64,000 nucleotides of DNA, from positions 186,001-250,000 of the forward strand of contig VZRS01015024.1 of the NCBI GenBank assembly GCA_013398055.1, in the 5' to 3' direction. This document shows, in pieces, positions 12,960 through 25,666 of this stretch (position 1 is the stretch's first letter; every line of letters starts with the position of its first letter). The notes under the pieces were generated by a model. That model was not told where the DNA came from and ran no database searches. It saw only the letters and a list, made by a program, of their open reading frames with translations. A program made the translations under genes and the position numbers. The stretch is from Ifrita kowaldi (Eukaryota; Chordata; Aves; Passeriformes; Cinclosomatidae).

Positions 12960-13560
12960 ACGTAACTTAAGAGCTTTGAGTGGTCTGCGTAGAAAGAGAA
13001 GTCAGTCCAGTTTACACCAGGGACTATTTTGAGCTAGAAAATTCATAATTCCTCCCAAGTCTGAGGTTGGGCTCGCTTTGCTTCGTACTTAGAGTCTGTC
13101 TCTCCTATCAAACAGCAAGGTTTCATTGCTGGCATAGCTGTGCACCTGCCTAAACTGCTCTGGAGTAACAGAGCTGCATTTCTGATCCAGCTGGTGAGGT
13201 ATCTTGACTGGGAGCAGAGCAGAATCACCTCGGGCAGTAAATACCTCAGGGGTGAAAGGTGCACAGAGCGGCTCAGGGAAGCGTTCTGCAGCGTGGCTGT
13301 CCCTCAGGCAGGGTTCTGTCACCCAGTGAGCAAGAAGCAATCAACACACGGAGCTATTTGGTTTCATGGCCACTCTGCAGAACGGGTGCCAGGCATCACT
13401 CATTTCAGGATGCAAGCTCAGCCCTTTATACAAAAAGGTAACAAAGAATGATACAGAAACGGGTGATTTGGTCACTCACACTTACATAACAAAATTCACA
13501 ACGTGTATGCAGCGGTCTGGGTTCAGTTCGTTACACTATCATTTGCATATACAAATTTCC
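12960..13560. other. CpG-richer block, possible old LTR or enhancer
   Basis: This stretch has more than a dozen CpG dinucleotides, while the flanks have very few. It also contains a TATA-like element (on the minus strand tgtataaag near 13,420-13,432) and open frames on both strands. Higher CpG can mark a relatively recent insertion such as a solo LTR, or an unmethylated regulatory element. I could not find clear TG...CA ends or a target-site duplication, so the mobile-element reading is only a possibility. Confidence 0.2.
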
Positions 13561-14772
13561 CTAGGAGTGTATTTTTTAGCTTTGTAATTGTCCAAATTAA
13601 CTTGAGGTCATATTTTCATCCTATCTGCTACCACGAAGTTATTATTTAACCTTATGCTCTAGTAGAGTTTTGGCTTGAATCTATTTGAACAATTAATTGT
13701 CAATGAAATAACGATTTCCAGTACTCTGTTCCTGGGGGCTCTTCACTGCTCTGTTGCTCTGGCACCTTGTTTTCACAGTTTCAAGACCAGCTCACAGTCC
13801 CTTTTTGTGCATTTTTTAACATCATGTGACATCAGTATAAACCCAGGGGTTTTCCTAACTGGAGTTAGTTGGTAACTCTCATTTGAGTTTTACTTTTGCC
13901 AAGTGTAGCTGCTGATCGTGTTTCTACTCAGAAATATTTTATGGTGGCATGCAACTTGTAAGATAAAGTTGCGTTTGCTCTTAGCTCTTCATAGTTCCCA
14001 TGGGATAAAATTATCCTCCAGAGAAACCATAAACCAATTATGTCAATGAGGGAAAAAATTCCAGAGAATGGGGTCAAGAAGCACATTCCCAAGTCAGAGC
14101 CCTTGTTGAGGAGAATAGATTTCAAACATGTGTTAAATATACTCTAAATTACAGACTTGGATTCCTCTGGAACTTCAAATACCTTTGAGCCTTTTTTTTT
14201 CTTCTAAATTCTCCTTTCTTTTACTGTTGCTGAATCAAACAAAATCTGCCCATGGTGGGAGAATTGCTAATTGGGCTTTTCAATTACCATAAAATTTGTC
14301 AGTGCTTTATGAAGTGTGCTGCTGTTGTGTGCTGCAGTGATAGTGTAATTAAAGCAGACGCAAAATATACGAACAGCCAGCTCCTGCTGCATGTGCCATT
14401 GCTGCAGGCTGTGTGTGGAGCAGCCCCTGGCTCCAGGGAGCGGGGTCATTCTGATGTTAATGGAAGCACATTATGCCAGCATCAGCAGCTGTGGGAATGC
14501 AGCCTGCTCCTGGGCTCTGCTTCTGGAGCTGTTGCTCGGCTTCAGAGGGACTTAATGAGCAAATCGTTCTCCACACAGGGAGGGGATGAAAGAAAGAGTC
14601 TCGAAGCTGATTTTTATTTGCTGCAGAAACAAAGTTAAAGAGCAGAACTCTCCAACTACTTGAATTAATTTCAGCTTTCTACCCTAACTTTAGCATTTTG
14701 CATTTTTCATGACTCAGACTGCATGGAAAAGATGGAATGCAAAGATTTTTTCCTCAAATGAGAGCTGTCAAT

Positions 14773-14875
14773 ATGGAATATTTTAGGTTTTGGTTTTGTT
14801 TTTGTTTTTATGGTCAAATAGGTTTTTATTTTGCTCTTTGTGTGATTTATTATTCTGAGCAGTATTGAAGAGCTG
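14773..14875 (+). repeat. Unidentified dispersed repeat, copy 1
   Basis: Similar to copy 2 about 1.3 kb downstream, in the same orientation. Shared blocks in order are atggaatatttta, tttatggtcaaa, a T-rich stretch, attctgagca and agctgtg, separated by small indels. The minus-strand translations also look alike (both contain LLRII). It is probably an old interspersed or segmentally duplicated element; I cannot name the family. Confidence 0.55.
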
Positions 14876-16079
14876 TGTTGTCCATTGACTTTGTTGCTCT
14901 CCTGCAGATACATCTTTTAAAATGGCCTAGCCTGGGAAATAATAATGAATTTTACAAACTCCTTCCTCAGAAATGGCACTTAAGATCTGTGGTTTTCTTC
15001 TAGTGTGACATTAATGCTGTTTGTGGCACAGGAGGACTGTCAAGAGAATTTGAAAATTAAAGATATGAATCATCATAGAAACAGTGGTAATGTTATTTTC
15101 CACGACTGCAGGTCTGTGATGTAACTCTGGATCAGAGCTTGCTTTATTACCGAGAATAGAAATTCAGTAGGATGGGAAAGAAGTTCCCTGATCCTCCTTG
15201 ATGATTTCTTTGATACCACAAGCCATCTAGCTGTTTAATTCCATTTAATTCTTTCGGAGTAATTTAGTTATTGAGAGTAATGGCACAAAAGCCTCTCTGC
15301 ACAGGAGGATGAGAATGCCAGTTATTTATTGCAACAAATGGCAAAGTATTTCCAGAGGGGATGGAAGTGGCCAGAAAGGTGTTTCTGTTATTTCTCTCAG
15401 ATTGCTGAAGAGGGGATTATTAGGCCAATAAATTAATTGCCAAGTTTCATGAAATATTCTGAACCTAGAGTCTGAAGCCACTTTTACAGCACTAGCAATA
15501 TACAAAGCCTCTGATTTTGCCTTATATTTTATTAAATAATTAATAATTTGCTCTAATATTTCAACTTCCCTGAATCCCCAACACATTGGCTGGAAATGCT
15601 GTCTGTTTTGCTTTGGCTTACTTGTGATCTGAAGATTCAGTTATGGTTAACTTCAATGAAGTAACTCAATTAAGTTTTTCGCTCTTTATGAAGTAATGAA
15701 ATAATTTTGGTGGCCAACAAAAATAATATTTGGCATTGCTTTTCACTGTGTGCAGTACTGAACATTTGTGATAAAATATTTCTGGGGGTAATTAAAGGGA
15801 TGAAGTCTATAAGGTTTTGCTATGACCAACGGGGAATGCTGTGGAGGCCCTTTCTAATTAACAGGGCAACATTTTGCTTTTACCACTCAGTTGGTTAGGA
15901 GGCAAAAGCTGGTTTATTCAGCAGAGAAGGCTCAGAAAATTTTTGTTATTAAGTAAATGTCTCGGTAACCTCTCCTCACATGGCACAGGCTTATGCCTGG
16001 ATGGAATAATGGAAAGCATTAGAAAAGCCCAGACTTGTGGTGAGGAAGAAGGAATTCTTTCTTTCAGTATGACTTGTGC

Positions 16080-16162
16080 ATGGAATATTTTAAATGTTTT
16101 AATGTTTATGGTCAAACGCTTTTTGCATTTTATGTAGTCTATAATTCTGAGCAACAGCTGTG
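16080..16162 (+). repeat. Unidentified dispersed repeat, copy 2
   Basis: Shorter counterpart of copy 1 (14,773). The same ordered blocks are present with deletions in the T-rich middle. The match is clear over roughly 80-100 bases and fades on both sides, which fits an ancient repeat rather than a recent duplication. Confidence 0.55.
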
Positions 16163-19100
16163 AAACTTTTCTCACATATTGCCAATATCACCAATTCATT
16201 AGAAACTGTGCCCTTAGATACCATCCAGCACCTGAGTCCTGCCTGTGCCACTCCAGTTGGAGCTGGTTGTCGTGTACAGTCACACTGGCATAGACCTGGA
16301 ATGGACAAGTAAACACTAAAATACCCTTTCCAGTTTGTTGGCAACAGGAGGAAGACTTGTATTTGGTTTAGAAGGGCAATTTTGTGCACTGCCTGGATCC
16401 TGAAAATGTTAGTGCTCCGTGGTTTTTCCTTGAGGCACATTGCCACTGAGGAAGCAAACACGGACTGCAGGCTCCAAAGTGGCACCTGGAACGCTGGTGG
16501 GCAAGGCAGGCACATCCCTGGCAGGGCAGCTGTGGCTGATGAAGGCTCTGGGAGTGGGGATGGTGTGCTCAGGGCCCTGGATCTGAAAGGGGTCCAGACC
16601 TTGTGGCCAGGGCAGCAGGGGCACCAAAGCATTCAGTGGTCACATCTGGCTCAGACTGCTTTGTGTGTGAGGGGTGGGTGATGGATCTTGGTCCCTCTGC
16701 AATTCAGTAGTTAAAGCTTTTCTTGTTTTTCTCCACGAGTGCTTGTTATTTTCCCTGATATTTTGATGATTTCTGTGTGAAACACTGACACTCATTTGCC
16801 ACCACGTTTCCCAAAGAATGTTCCATTTTCATTCAGGGCTTCCCAAAGCTTTGGCATTTTTGTGTCATGTATGTTGCGTGTAATTTTTTTCCAAGTAAAA
16901 CAGGGCTGTAATGAAACTAGAGTATCTCTCAAAAACAAAGATTATTTGCCTTCCATGTCCTATAACCAGAGCTTCATAATGAATAACATCTTTTGAAAAA
17001 CACCTCCCAAAATCATCTTCTTCCTACTACTTCACGTTATAGCTGCCATAAAAGTGAACTTTCTGAATTTCTCTTTTGGTTTTATTGCAATGTGTTGAAA
17101 TGGAAATGTCAGCAGTGGCATTTTTCTTCCTAGGTTTGAAGTCCAATAGTTTTCCAGACAAATAGCGTATTCCTGAGTTATTGGAAAATTCATGCTGAGC
17201 TACTTCATACTGGCTAACTTTGCATGTCCCCTCTCATGTTTCTGTTGGCTGGCAAAAAATGGCTGTTATTTGCTATTTCTGTTTTCTATTCTATTATTTC
17301 TGCTTCTTCTGACTCTTTTCTCTGCAAAACACTACATCTAGTAGCCTGTAAGTGGGAGATTTTAAATATTGAAAGGAAAAGACAGCTGATTACATTGAAT
17401 GCAGGCAAACTTCCAATCATGCTGCTAAGATGTTTAAAATAAATCATGATATCTAACTTGTTTGATGATTTTGAGAAATATTTTTATCTCCAAGAAGACT
17501 GATAAGTGGATAATTTATTCTTTCGTGAACACGAATGTACAAATGCATTTCGTATTTTTTATCTTGGCAGTTCTATGAAGCAGAAAATACATGATAACAA
17601 TCTTGTTGGGGTTTAGATTCAGCATGAAAAACCCAAGGTGTCTTCAGAGGAAGCTCTGAAAAGTTTGCTGCTTATGCTTCTGACTTGTTTGTCCTAGAGA
17701 CTACACTAAACTGGTTACAGGAAAGACAATATCCTCACTGAAATTCAGATCCTAGGTTTATTTTTGTTGGCTTATGACTACGTATTCCTTCTTCACGAAG
17801 TAAAATCTGTGAGTTTTAGTTAAGCCCTTACAACTGTCAGCTTTCATCTTTTACCATTCGCAGGTTAAAAATATAATTTAGTGACACCAGATCTTATTAA
17901 AACAGTGTGCTGCAGGTGTTTTCTCATGGATAAATCTTTCCAGTAAAATCCTCAATGTGCCAAAATACTGCTTTTTTTAATGCTCTTCCCTTGAAAAATC
18001 AAATCAATGACTCCTTCACCATCTGTCCTGAAGAGAATTAAATTGACAGAGGTTTTCAGAGCAGTAGCCAGAATGCCCTTCTCTTGCCGAGTTGTGTTTT
18101 GAATTCTGTATATTGTATTTCTTTTTAATTCTTTGATGCAGAAACTTTACTGCTTTTTTTCAAAACTACAGTTTTGTATAAAAAGTACTTCCATTTTTCT
18201 CAGCTGTTCAAACAACTGCATCCCTTCATAGCACCCTGTAGGAATGGTCTGCATCACGGTTTCCAGTTTCATTTGTGGGTTTTATTTTAAAGGATTTGTT
18301 CAGATGAGCAAGGACTGCCCTGAAAGGTGGTAACAGAGTTTTAAATAAGCTGTATATAATTCAAATGGTAAATTGCAAAAATTTACTGCAATGTTTTTTG
18401 AGAATATTTTCAGCCCTCAGTCTGGTCATACCTGAGCACCTAGGAAGACCCTCGAAGATTTTACCAGGCTTGTAAAAGTGTAATGTGGCTCTGCTGGGAG
18501 AGCAGATGGTGCAGGAGCACAGTGGGAGGACTCCTGGGTAACATCCACCCAAAGCACCCAGCCTCAGGTGTCACTGAGTTCTAGGGAAAACACGGGGTGC
18601 TTTTGCAGTCATACTGGTGGGTATTTTTGGGCTGCCAGGTAAGGGGTAAGCACCTCACTCCTGCCAGGGCTGAGATGAGGTCAAGGAAGGGCTGCAGGAG
18701 CCAGAGGTGCATCAAATTTATGGGCCCTCTAAGCACACAGGCTCCAGGAGGGGAGGAGGTACCCTTCTCCTGCAATTTAACATGTGATGGACAACTTATT
18801 TAGTCTCCCTTCAGTGGAGCTGAAAGGTGTGAGGCAGGTTAATGAAAATATTATGAAGTGGTCACCAAGGAAATATGAGCTTCTTAACACTTCATTCTCC
18901 CTCTTTGGATTAGATTCCTTCGTCCATTTCAGTTTTTTTCCAATGAGTTGCTCAGATTGATGATAAAACAAGCTTCATTTTAAAATACACCTTGAAAGCA
19001 GCAAGGCATTTTTCTTATTAAATGCTTATAGAGTGCATCCATGACTTGATTTACATGAGATTTATGTTCTAAAGGTTTGTGCTCTGTGTGTCCACTTGTC

Positions 19101-22100
19101 TGCTGATGTCTGGTAACTGGAACTGCTGTGAAATGAAAGGTAACAGGCAGTTTAGGATTAGTGCAGCTGTAGAGACCCACATAAGTTATAAAAATCAAGT
19201 TAGGAGCTGATTAAATACTGAGAAAGGGAGCCCATGCTGAGCTCTGGCCTCACTACAGCAAAGTAAGAAGTGCCTGTGGTTGTGTTAACCAGTTTAAAAT
19301 TAACTTTATCTACACGCTGCATTAGAGTTGCAGCAGTGACCACAGCAGATGTGGTTGCAAGTTTCCAGGAAAGGTATGCTAGAAATACTTGGAAACAGCC
19401 AAATTCTAAATCTTTATTTTTTGTGTTTTTCTTTAAAAATTGACTTCTTGTGTCTGTCTACAAATATTTTTATATTAATTGAGCTCAAGTCAAACATGTA
19501 ACAGTAACACAATTTTCTCAGCTTCACAATGCTAATATTAAATTTGAAAGTAGCACTCTGACAACACCTGAGAGGGTGGTAAACTTTGATTTTGAGAAAG
19601 CTAATTACTTACATGTTGTTTATTATGTTAGCAGCAGTCTCTCCCAGTTCAATTTTAAATTGACCAAATTATATTAGCTCTTTATTGCCTGGTCATCAGA
19701 CTGAGATATTCATGTTTATCTGAAAGCGAGTGTGAATATCCACACCTAGATAAACATATTTTTATGAGAAGGTTGCCATTTTTGCTTAATTTTAGGTGGA
19801 AATTTGATGCCCAGTCTGTTCTCTGTCATCTGAAGTGCTGCTGGAATATCCCTTACATCCACCTTACCTGCCTGGTCAGCACAGGCACCTGAGCTGGTCA
19901 CTGACTGTTGCTCTTCTCCCTCTGTGCTTCAAACAAGGATGTTCAGGGGAATTTAAATCTCTCATGAGGAGATGGCATTTTTGTTGCTCAATATTTCAAA
20001 ATTCTACTAAATCTTTCTTTCTGACTGCAGGGGAGTTCTTTCTAAAGTCTCCCTTTCATATCCTGACATAGAGCACAGAGATAGATTTATCTATCTTACG
20101 TCTGCCTTGAACTTCTTGTTTTGTGTGTTCTTAGTGTTGATGCATCTTGCTGGCCAGGGCAAATGCAGTTTTTTTTGGCAGAAAGATTCTTTTTCATGTT
20201 CCTGCTGACAAGGAAGGAACTGTTTTATTGGGAGGGAGATGTTTTCATTGTCTTTTTTGCCTAATTTGAGAGATGATATTGACATTTCTGAGTACTGATC
20301 AGTTCTGTCATTTGTTATACTATTGTTCCTTATGTTAAATACTGGTATTTAGACATATGTCAATACCTTCAGTTTATTTGCAGCTTTCTCTTGTGTGTGC
20401 TAAGATGGAGATAATATTTCAGCTTCTAGTGAAACCTTAAAAAAATTGTTTAGTTGTTCAAGCCGTGTTTTACTGTAGCATCTTTTCAATGTTAACATTG
20501 TTGTGGTTAGCTGAAGTACAGACTTCATTAGGAACAACAGCAAAGAATCACTCTGTACTGTTCCAAGCTCAAGGAGTTCACAAACTTCTGAAAGTTTCTG
20601 AAGTGATGTTCTAAAACTGAGGCAATAAAACAGGTTCTCATTTAAAAAATAGATCTGTAATAACACAGTGGGGCAGGAGTGTCTGATACAGGGTTCTGTC
20701 AATCGGAGGCTGTTAAATCTCTCTTGATACCAAAAGGTGCCCAAAATCACTGAATTAATGAGACCCATCTCAGTGTCATCAGGCCCCACACTCAGGAAAT
20801 AAGTGTCTCTCACTGAGCTGAGCTGGGGAGTGGCAATGATTTACCCGTGCACATAATTCCCTGACTCCCTGCCAATGCAATTTCAAGAAATATTTAGTAC
20901 ATGCTATCAATTATTGTATTTCTGTCTTGCTTAAAAAGGAAATACAGAGGCCAACTTAATTTAGCCTATGAATTGCCCAAGACAAGCAATGAAAATGATA
21001 TCCCAGCTTGCAAATAAATAAATAGAAAGCAGGAGGCTGAAGCCACAGGGGCTGTCAGCACCTTCAGAGGAGCCTGCACAGAGGGATCCAGGGAGGAGGA
21101 GCCAGTTGTGGGCAGCTTTGCTGAAGGGCTGAGGTGCTGCAGGTACATTGGTTGGGGTACTTGTCGTGAGATATTCCACAGAAACAAAATGAAAATTTGT
21201 CGGGTGACTTTCTTTAAAGATTACTGGGTTCAACATTGTCACATGAAGGTTTTTTTCTATCATATCAAATATGGCAATAACCACAAAGATTCTCAAAAGA
21301 AACGCGAGTGAGAAGGTAATTTTGTATACTTTTCAAAAAGCAAGAATCAAAATGCATTGAAATATTGTAGTAAATTTCAATATGATGTGTGGGATGTAAC
21401 AAGCAGATTAATACCTAAGAATTAAGCTAAAATAAATTAACAAGTGTAGGCAAACTAAATAAATAAATTAAACCACCCAAACTTACAGACTTGAATTCTG
21501 TCAAAGCTAGGACTGCCAAAAGATCTGTTGCACATACATATATTTTATCTGTACTTTACTTTTTCTTAGTGGTTGCTCCTCTTTGATTCTTCTCTTGATT
21601 TGAACATGAGGCAAATTGAATTACGGGTTCCCGACATAAGAACTCTTTTCTCATTTCCTTGACCCATTTTTCAGTACTGCCTTGGGTTAATGGTGGTTTT
21701 TTAATGCGCTAACTTCGCTGTAAATCTCTTTCTTTCTTGAGATGAGATGGGTACAAGTTGGCTGAATCATAATTAACAAGATGTAAAATTAACAAACTAT
21801 AAATTGCTTCTTTAAATTTGAGATCAATAAACCCCTCAATTTATCTATAATAAATATAAGATAAGGAAAAATGCATACCTGTACACATGTTGTCCTGGCT
21901 TGTCCTCAAACAGAGCATGATTTCTAGTTTTGGTAAAACTAAAATACCATCAATGCATGTGCTTTTTACTGAGAAACACAAGTGCTGTCACTGGACAACA
22001 GATAATTCACTTTGGGATAATTTCCTTTGCCATTTTATACTCCTTTTCTATTGATTTCTGAACATTTCAGTGTCTTGCCAGGTGCATTTCTCGCATGGAG

Positions 22101-23420
22101 ACAGCAGCCTGTGCAGGGGCCTGATGGAAAAATCAAGAGTGGTAGTGATGGCATGGGAGAGTCTTTCCCTGGAAACAGGAGGGCACAACTCCTGAAGGAA
22201 TTTTATCTGTAGGTGGTACTTCTGCACAAAGAACACATGAAAAACAAACTGGTATCAACAAATGCTTCTAAAGTTATCAAATACATATTTTGCGCATACA
22301 CTTGCACTCCTGTAGCTACATAGAAATGACATTGATTAAGGGCCAGAATGTGAATATGTAAAGGTCAAATTCAGAAAATGTCAGTTTTCAGAAACTGCAA
22401 GGTAGAAGAAATTTCTCAAACAGTTTAGGAAGACTCGTTTTGCTTGGCAGAGGGAATTGTTTTAAAGTGTGTTTATTGTTTTGTCTTGTGGTAGAATTGG
22501 TGAGACTGTAATTGTATGACTGCCACCATTCTGGCTTCCACTTAAAGCATAAAACATTTACTTTCTTCATGGTACTGGTAATAGAGAATGAGACACTTTT
22601 TGAAGTGTTTCACATTTTAAATACAGCAGTGATTTTTCTTCTCCACAAAAGAAAGTGATTTATTTCTAGTGTCACATTTCACGTTCTCTGGTACCAATAT
22701 GAGCACTAACAAGCTGAGGGATGCATGCAAGGCTATCACAAAGTATCAATGAAATATAAGTAAAGCCTGATTTTAATAGCTCAGCCAGAGATTAATGACT
22801 CCAGGACAACTGCAAAGGTCTCAAGATGTCAATACTTATTCTGTTTTAAAAAAATGAGAATAGGAAAAACCCCAACAGCAAACCATAAAAGACAGCACTG
22901 TTGCAGTTCAAATGCTTTTCTTTGTCTATTTTTAAGGAGAGGCATTGTTGTAATACTTGTAAATATGCAAAACAAATATCTGCATAATTCAGGGTGTAGA
23001 TTTAGACAATTGAGGTAATCTAGAAGTTCCATTATTTTGCTCTGTTATTAAGTTTGGCATAAACCCTAACATCTGAGTTGTGTGACAACAGGACATCCTT
23101 GGAGCGTGTTCCTATTCTTTAGGAAATCTCAGATTGTTTTGCCACTCATCATGAATATTGATGTGCCATAGAGATGACCTTACTTTTCCCCCTATAGGGT
23201 TTAGCTCTACTGATCAGCTGCACGATGTTTTCCGAGATGTTATCAAATACAGTCAGATGGAAAACTATTGCCTTGTGCCTGAAGAGCTTTCCAAGGTCTG
23301 AAGTGCTAAACAGGCATTGGTGATCTCTTGAGATCTTCTTTTATTTGGTTTGTGTGAAGTCCATTAAAAGAATTCTTTTTAGTTGAGAATGTGATGTCTG
23401 TTGAGAGGTAGCTTCATGCA

Positions 23421-23481
23421 GTCACAGAACAGATCAGGCTGGAAAAGACCTTTAAAGATTATCTAGTCCAACTGTTAACCC
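23421..23481 (-). mobile_element. CR1 LINE 3'-end fragment
   Basis: The series tcacagaa...ggctggaaaagacc.tttaaagattatctagtccaac resembles the reverse complement of the avian CR1 3' end (consensus idea: tcacagaat..ggttggaagggaccttaaagatcatctagtccaac). It is truncated and stops at or near an ambiguous base, so its right boundary is uncertain. It is the expected kind of 5'-truncated, old CR1 copy in a bird genome. Confidence 0.65.
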
Positions 23482-23482
23482 N
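23482..23482. other. Ambiguous base (N) within CR1 remnant
   Basis: A single N interrupts the sequence directly after the CR1 match. No flanking duplication is visible here, unlike the other N at 25,666. It may mark a low-quality call or a closed assembly gap. Confidence 0.95.
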
Positions 23483-24412
23483 CTGTGGATGTTTGCTCTC
23501 AGGTTGCCTTAAGACTCCAGTGTGCACAGTGACACACCATAGCAGGTGATTTCTTTCAACATTTTCCAAAGTACCTGTATAAAATGTTATACATAGAAGT
23601 ACTTAGAATCCAAAATCTTAAAGATAGACCAATAGATCTGAAAATTTAGCTCACTTACGAGCTGCTGAATTTTATATCATCTGCTGTGAAGCTCTTTGAT
23701 CCTAAAGGTATTCATCACTTGAATAATTTTCTATCCTGAATTCACTTATATGCTCCAATGATGCAAAACTCAATGAGAAATACATCTTATTCCAGCTGCA
23801 GTGAGGTAGCGCAAATTCTCCTGGTGATCAATTTGAACAAAAAATTAGGGAATAAGTAAGCAGAATAGAGCTCTGAAGTTCTGCTTTATCAGTGGGGTTA
23901 AAAAAAGAACATCAAAAAAGCAGGGAGAAAACATATAAGAAACCTAAATATATATGTGTGTGTACACATAAATAAAAAATCTAACTTTTTGGCTTATCAG
24001 TATGATACCAAAGACACTGTGATGAATTTCCTGAATAGTAAAATAATTTTGGTCATTTTCTTACAGTCTTAGGAACTTGCATTCTGTTTTCATTTGGCGT
24101 TATACTTTTAGGCATTTTATTTCACGCTATTGAAAGAATTGCCTTATATTTCTGTCTATTAGAATGCCATCTGTGTTCCTTTTCAAAAGTGAATATTCTA
24201 CATTTTATATGTCTCTTCAGATGAGAGATATCTTAAATATTGCTAAAAACAATTGCTCCTAAAACATTTTTGCCTTTTACCATATTTATAGTCATAGTGA
24301 CTGTCCAGATATGATGCTGATCAGAGATTTTGCAACCAAATCTATGCCAAAAACTCCCTAATCTTTTCAAAGAGCTTTTATGAAGCTTTGAAATTCTTGG
24401 GAATCAATTGAC

Positions 24413-25665
24413 CTAAGTCTTGAAAACGTGAGAAGTAATAAAACCCTTCTAACAATCATATTAATGAAACATAAATTGCACAAGAGAGTTTGCATCTGTT
24501 GGCTTGACAAAGCAGCTGTGGCTTTGACCTCTGCTGCCCACTCTGAAGCATGGCAGGACTTCCCTTAGTGCAGAACTTGCTGTTGTCCTCTTCCTCCAAC
24601 ATTTGGGAGTAATCAGCTCTTACAAACAGAAACAAGACTCTCCAAACACAAAGGAAATGTACGCTGCTGCTCTGATCTGACAGTTCATAATGTTTCAGGC
24701 AAGTGCTCGCTTGAAAGCCGAGAGAGTAAAATGCAAGTGCAGTCTTGTTTTCTTCTCTCTGAATTGCTCCCTGTTTACTTCTCTCGATATGTCAGGCTAT
24801 TTTTCTGTTATATCAGCTGCTGTTTATTTGAAGTGTATGGTAAAAGAGGGAAAAAAAACCTCTGGAAATACTTTCTCCTGTAGTTTTCCTATTACATTTC
24901 AAGGCATATTTTAGGTATAATTGAATGAATAGTTTCAGGGTAAGAAATTACTTAAAAACTTTGCCATTTTCCCCTGAAGTGCACAAGGATTTCAGTATCA
25001 GTTTCTGTCTGCCTGCTCCCCAAAGACACTGCCTGTTGGTGTCTCTGGATTTCTTGCTTGCACAGAGCTGTGTGTTCCTGTAACGGGTCTGCTGCAGGTG
25101 CCAAAAGGGAAATTGAAAACCTGTTTCTGACCTGGAGATACTGGGCAGTGAGGAGGTGATAAAAATGAATGCCTGGCTTTCATGGAGTTATTACCATCCT
25201 TTAGCTTCCACTAAGGGAACTTTAAAATAGAAAGCATTATTTTTAGTTTGTATGGTGACAGGATTTTGAGATGATGTGTAAGTGCCCCAGAGCAGAACAG
25301 AACAGAAAAAAAGATTTAATACACTGAATATATGAATCTCTCCTTCCCACAGGTTTTTGCACAGATGGTCTTGGGGCAGTGCCAGAAACCTGCAGGTGCA
25401 GGAGGCCTTCCCTTAGTCCTCATTCCCTTCAGGCAGCTCTCAAACTCACAACTTTTTGAACCCTGAAAGTACATTGCTTTTTCTTTCTCAACAGATGAGG
25501 TAGAAAGGTTTTGCCAGCCAGCTAGAAAGCCTGTTGCTTGAAATGCTTTAGAACACTTTGTCTTCCCCTGTAAGATACAGCCAGCTGAAGAAAAAGATGT
25601 ACAAGTTATAGCAAGGCTCAGAGCTGTTACTGATTGCCAGTGCTTTGCCCCACGGAAGGAGGTGA
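24413..25665 (+). repeat. Direct duplication, left copy (1,253 bases)
   Basis: This copy matches 25,667-26,919 at a constant offset of 1,254 with no indels that I noticed. The four substitutions seen are c/a at 24,427, a/c at 24,508, c/a at 24,528 and t/a at 25,475 (left base/right base). The left copy is preceded by unique sequence and ends exactly one base before an N. Similarity above 99% together with the N at the joint points to two haplotypes of one locus placed in tandem by the assembler. It contains no recognisable gene. Confidence 0.95.
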
Positions 25666-25666
25666 N
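25666..25666. other. Single N at the duplication junction
   Basis: The N lies exactly between the last base of the left copy (...ggaggtga) and the first base of the right copy (ctaagtcttg...). A one-base N between two near-identical copies is a typical scaffolding or gap-closing mark. Confidence 0.95.

Larger units (their letters stand above)
7303..23420. other. Non-coding DNA without supported genes
   Basis: No exon is supported. The longest frame in the window (minus strand, 177 codons, 16,099-16,632) is here, but it has no recognisable domain and partly overlaps a dispersed repeat copy. Small local structures listed separately are a 29-base tandem duplication with a hairpin, a homeodomain-type palindrome, a CpG-richer block near 13.2 kb and a two-copy repeat near 14.8 and 16.1 kb. 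Confidence 0.6.

Noticed and set aside
14252..14638. 128-codon plus-strand frame with many Cys and Leu
   Set aside because: No family resemblance, no splice support; overlapping minus-strand frame also open. The local DNA might be a conserved non-coding element, but this cannot be judged from one sequence.
16099..16632. Longest open frame in the window, minus strand, 177 codons
   Set aside because: No recognisable domain, low-complexity Pro/Ser/Cys-rich start, overlaps a decayed repeat copy at its 3' end, and no splice or promoter context. Length is compatible with chance in 64 kb.
24690..24914. 74-codon frame present twice, identical, at 24,690 and 25,944
   Set aside because: The perfect protein identity reflects the near-identical 1,253-base duplication, not selection. 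The frame has no known homologue.
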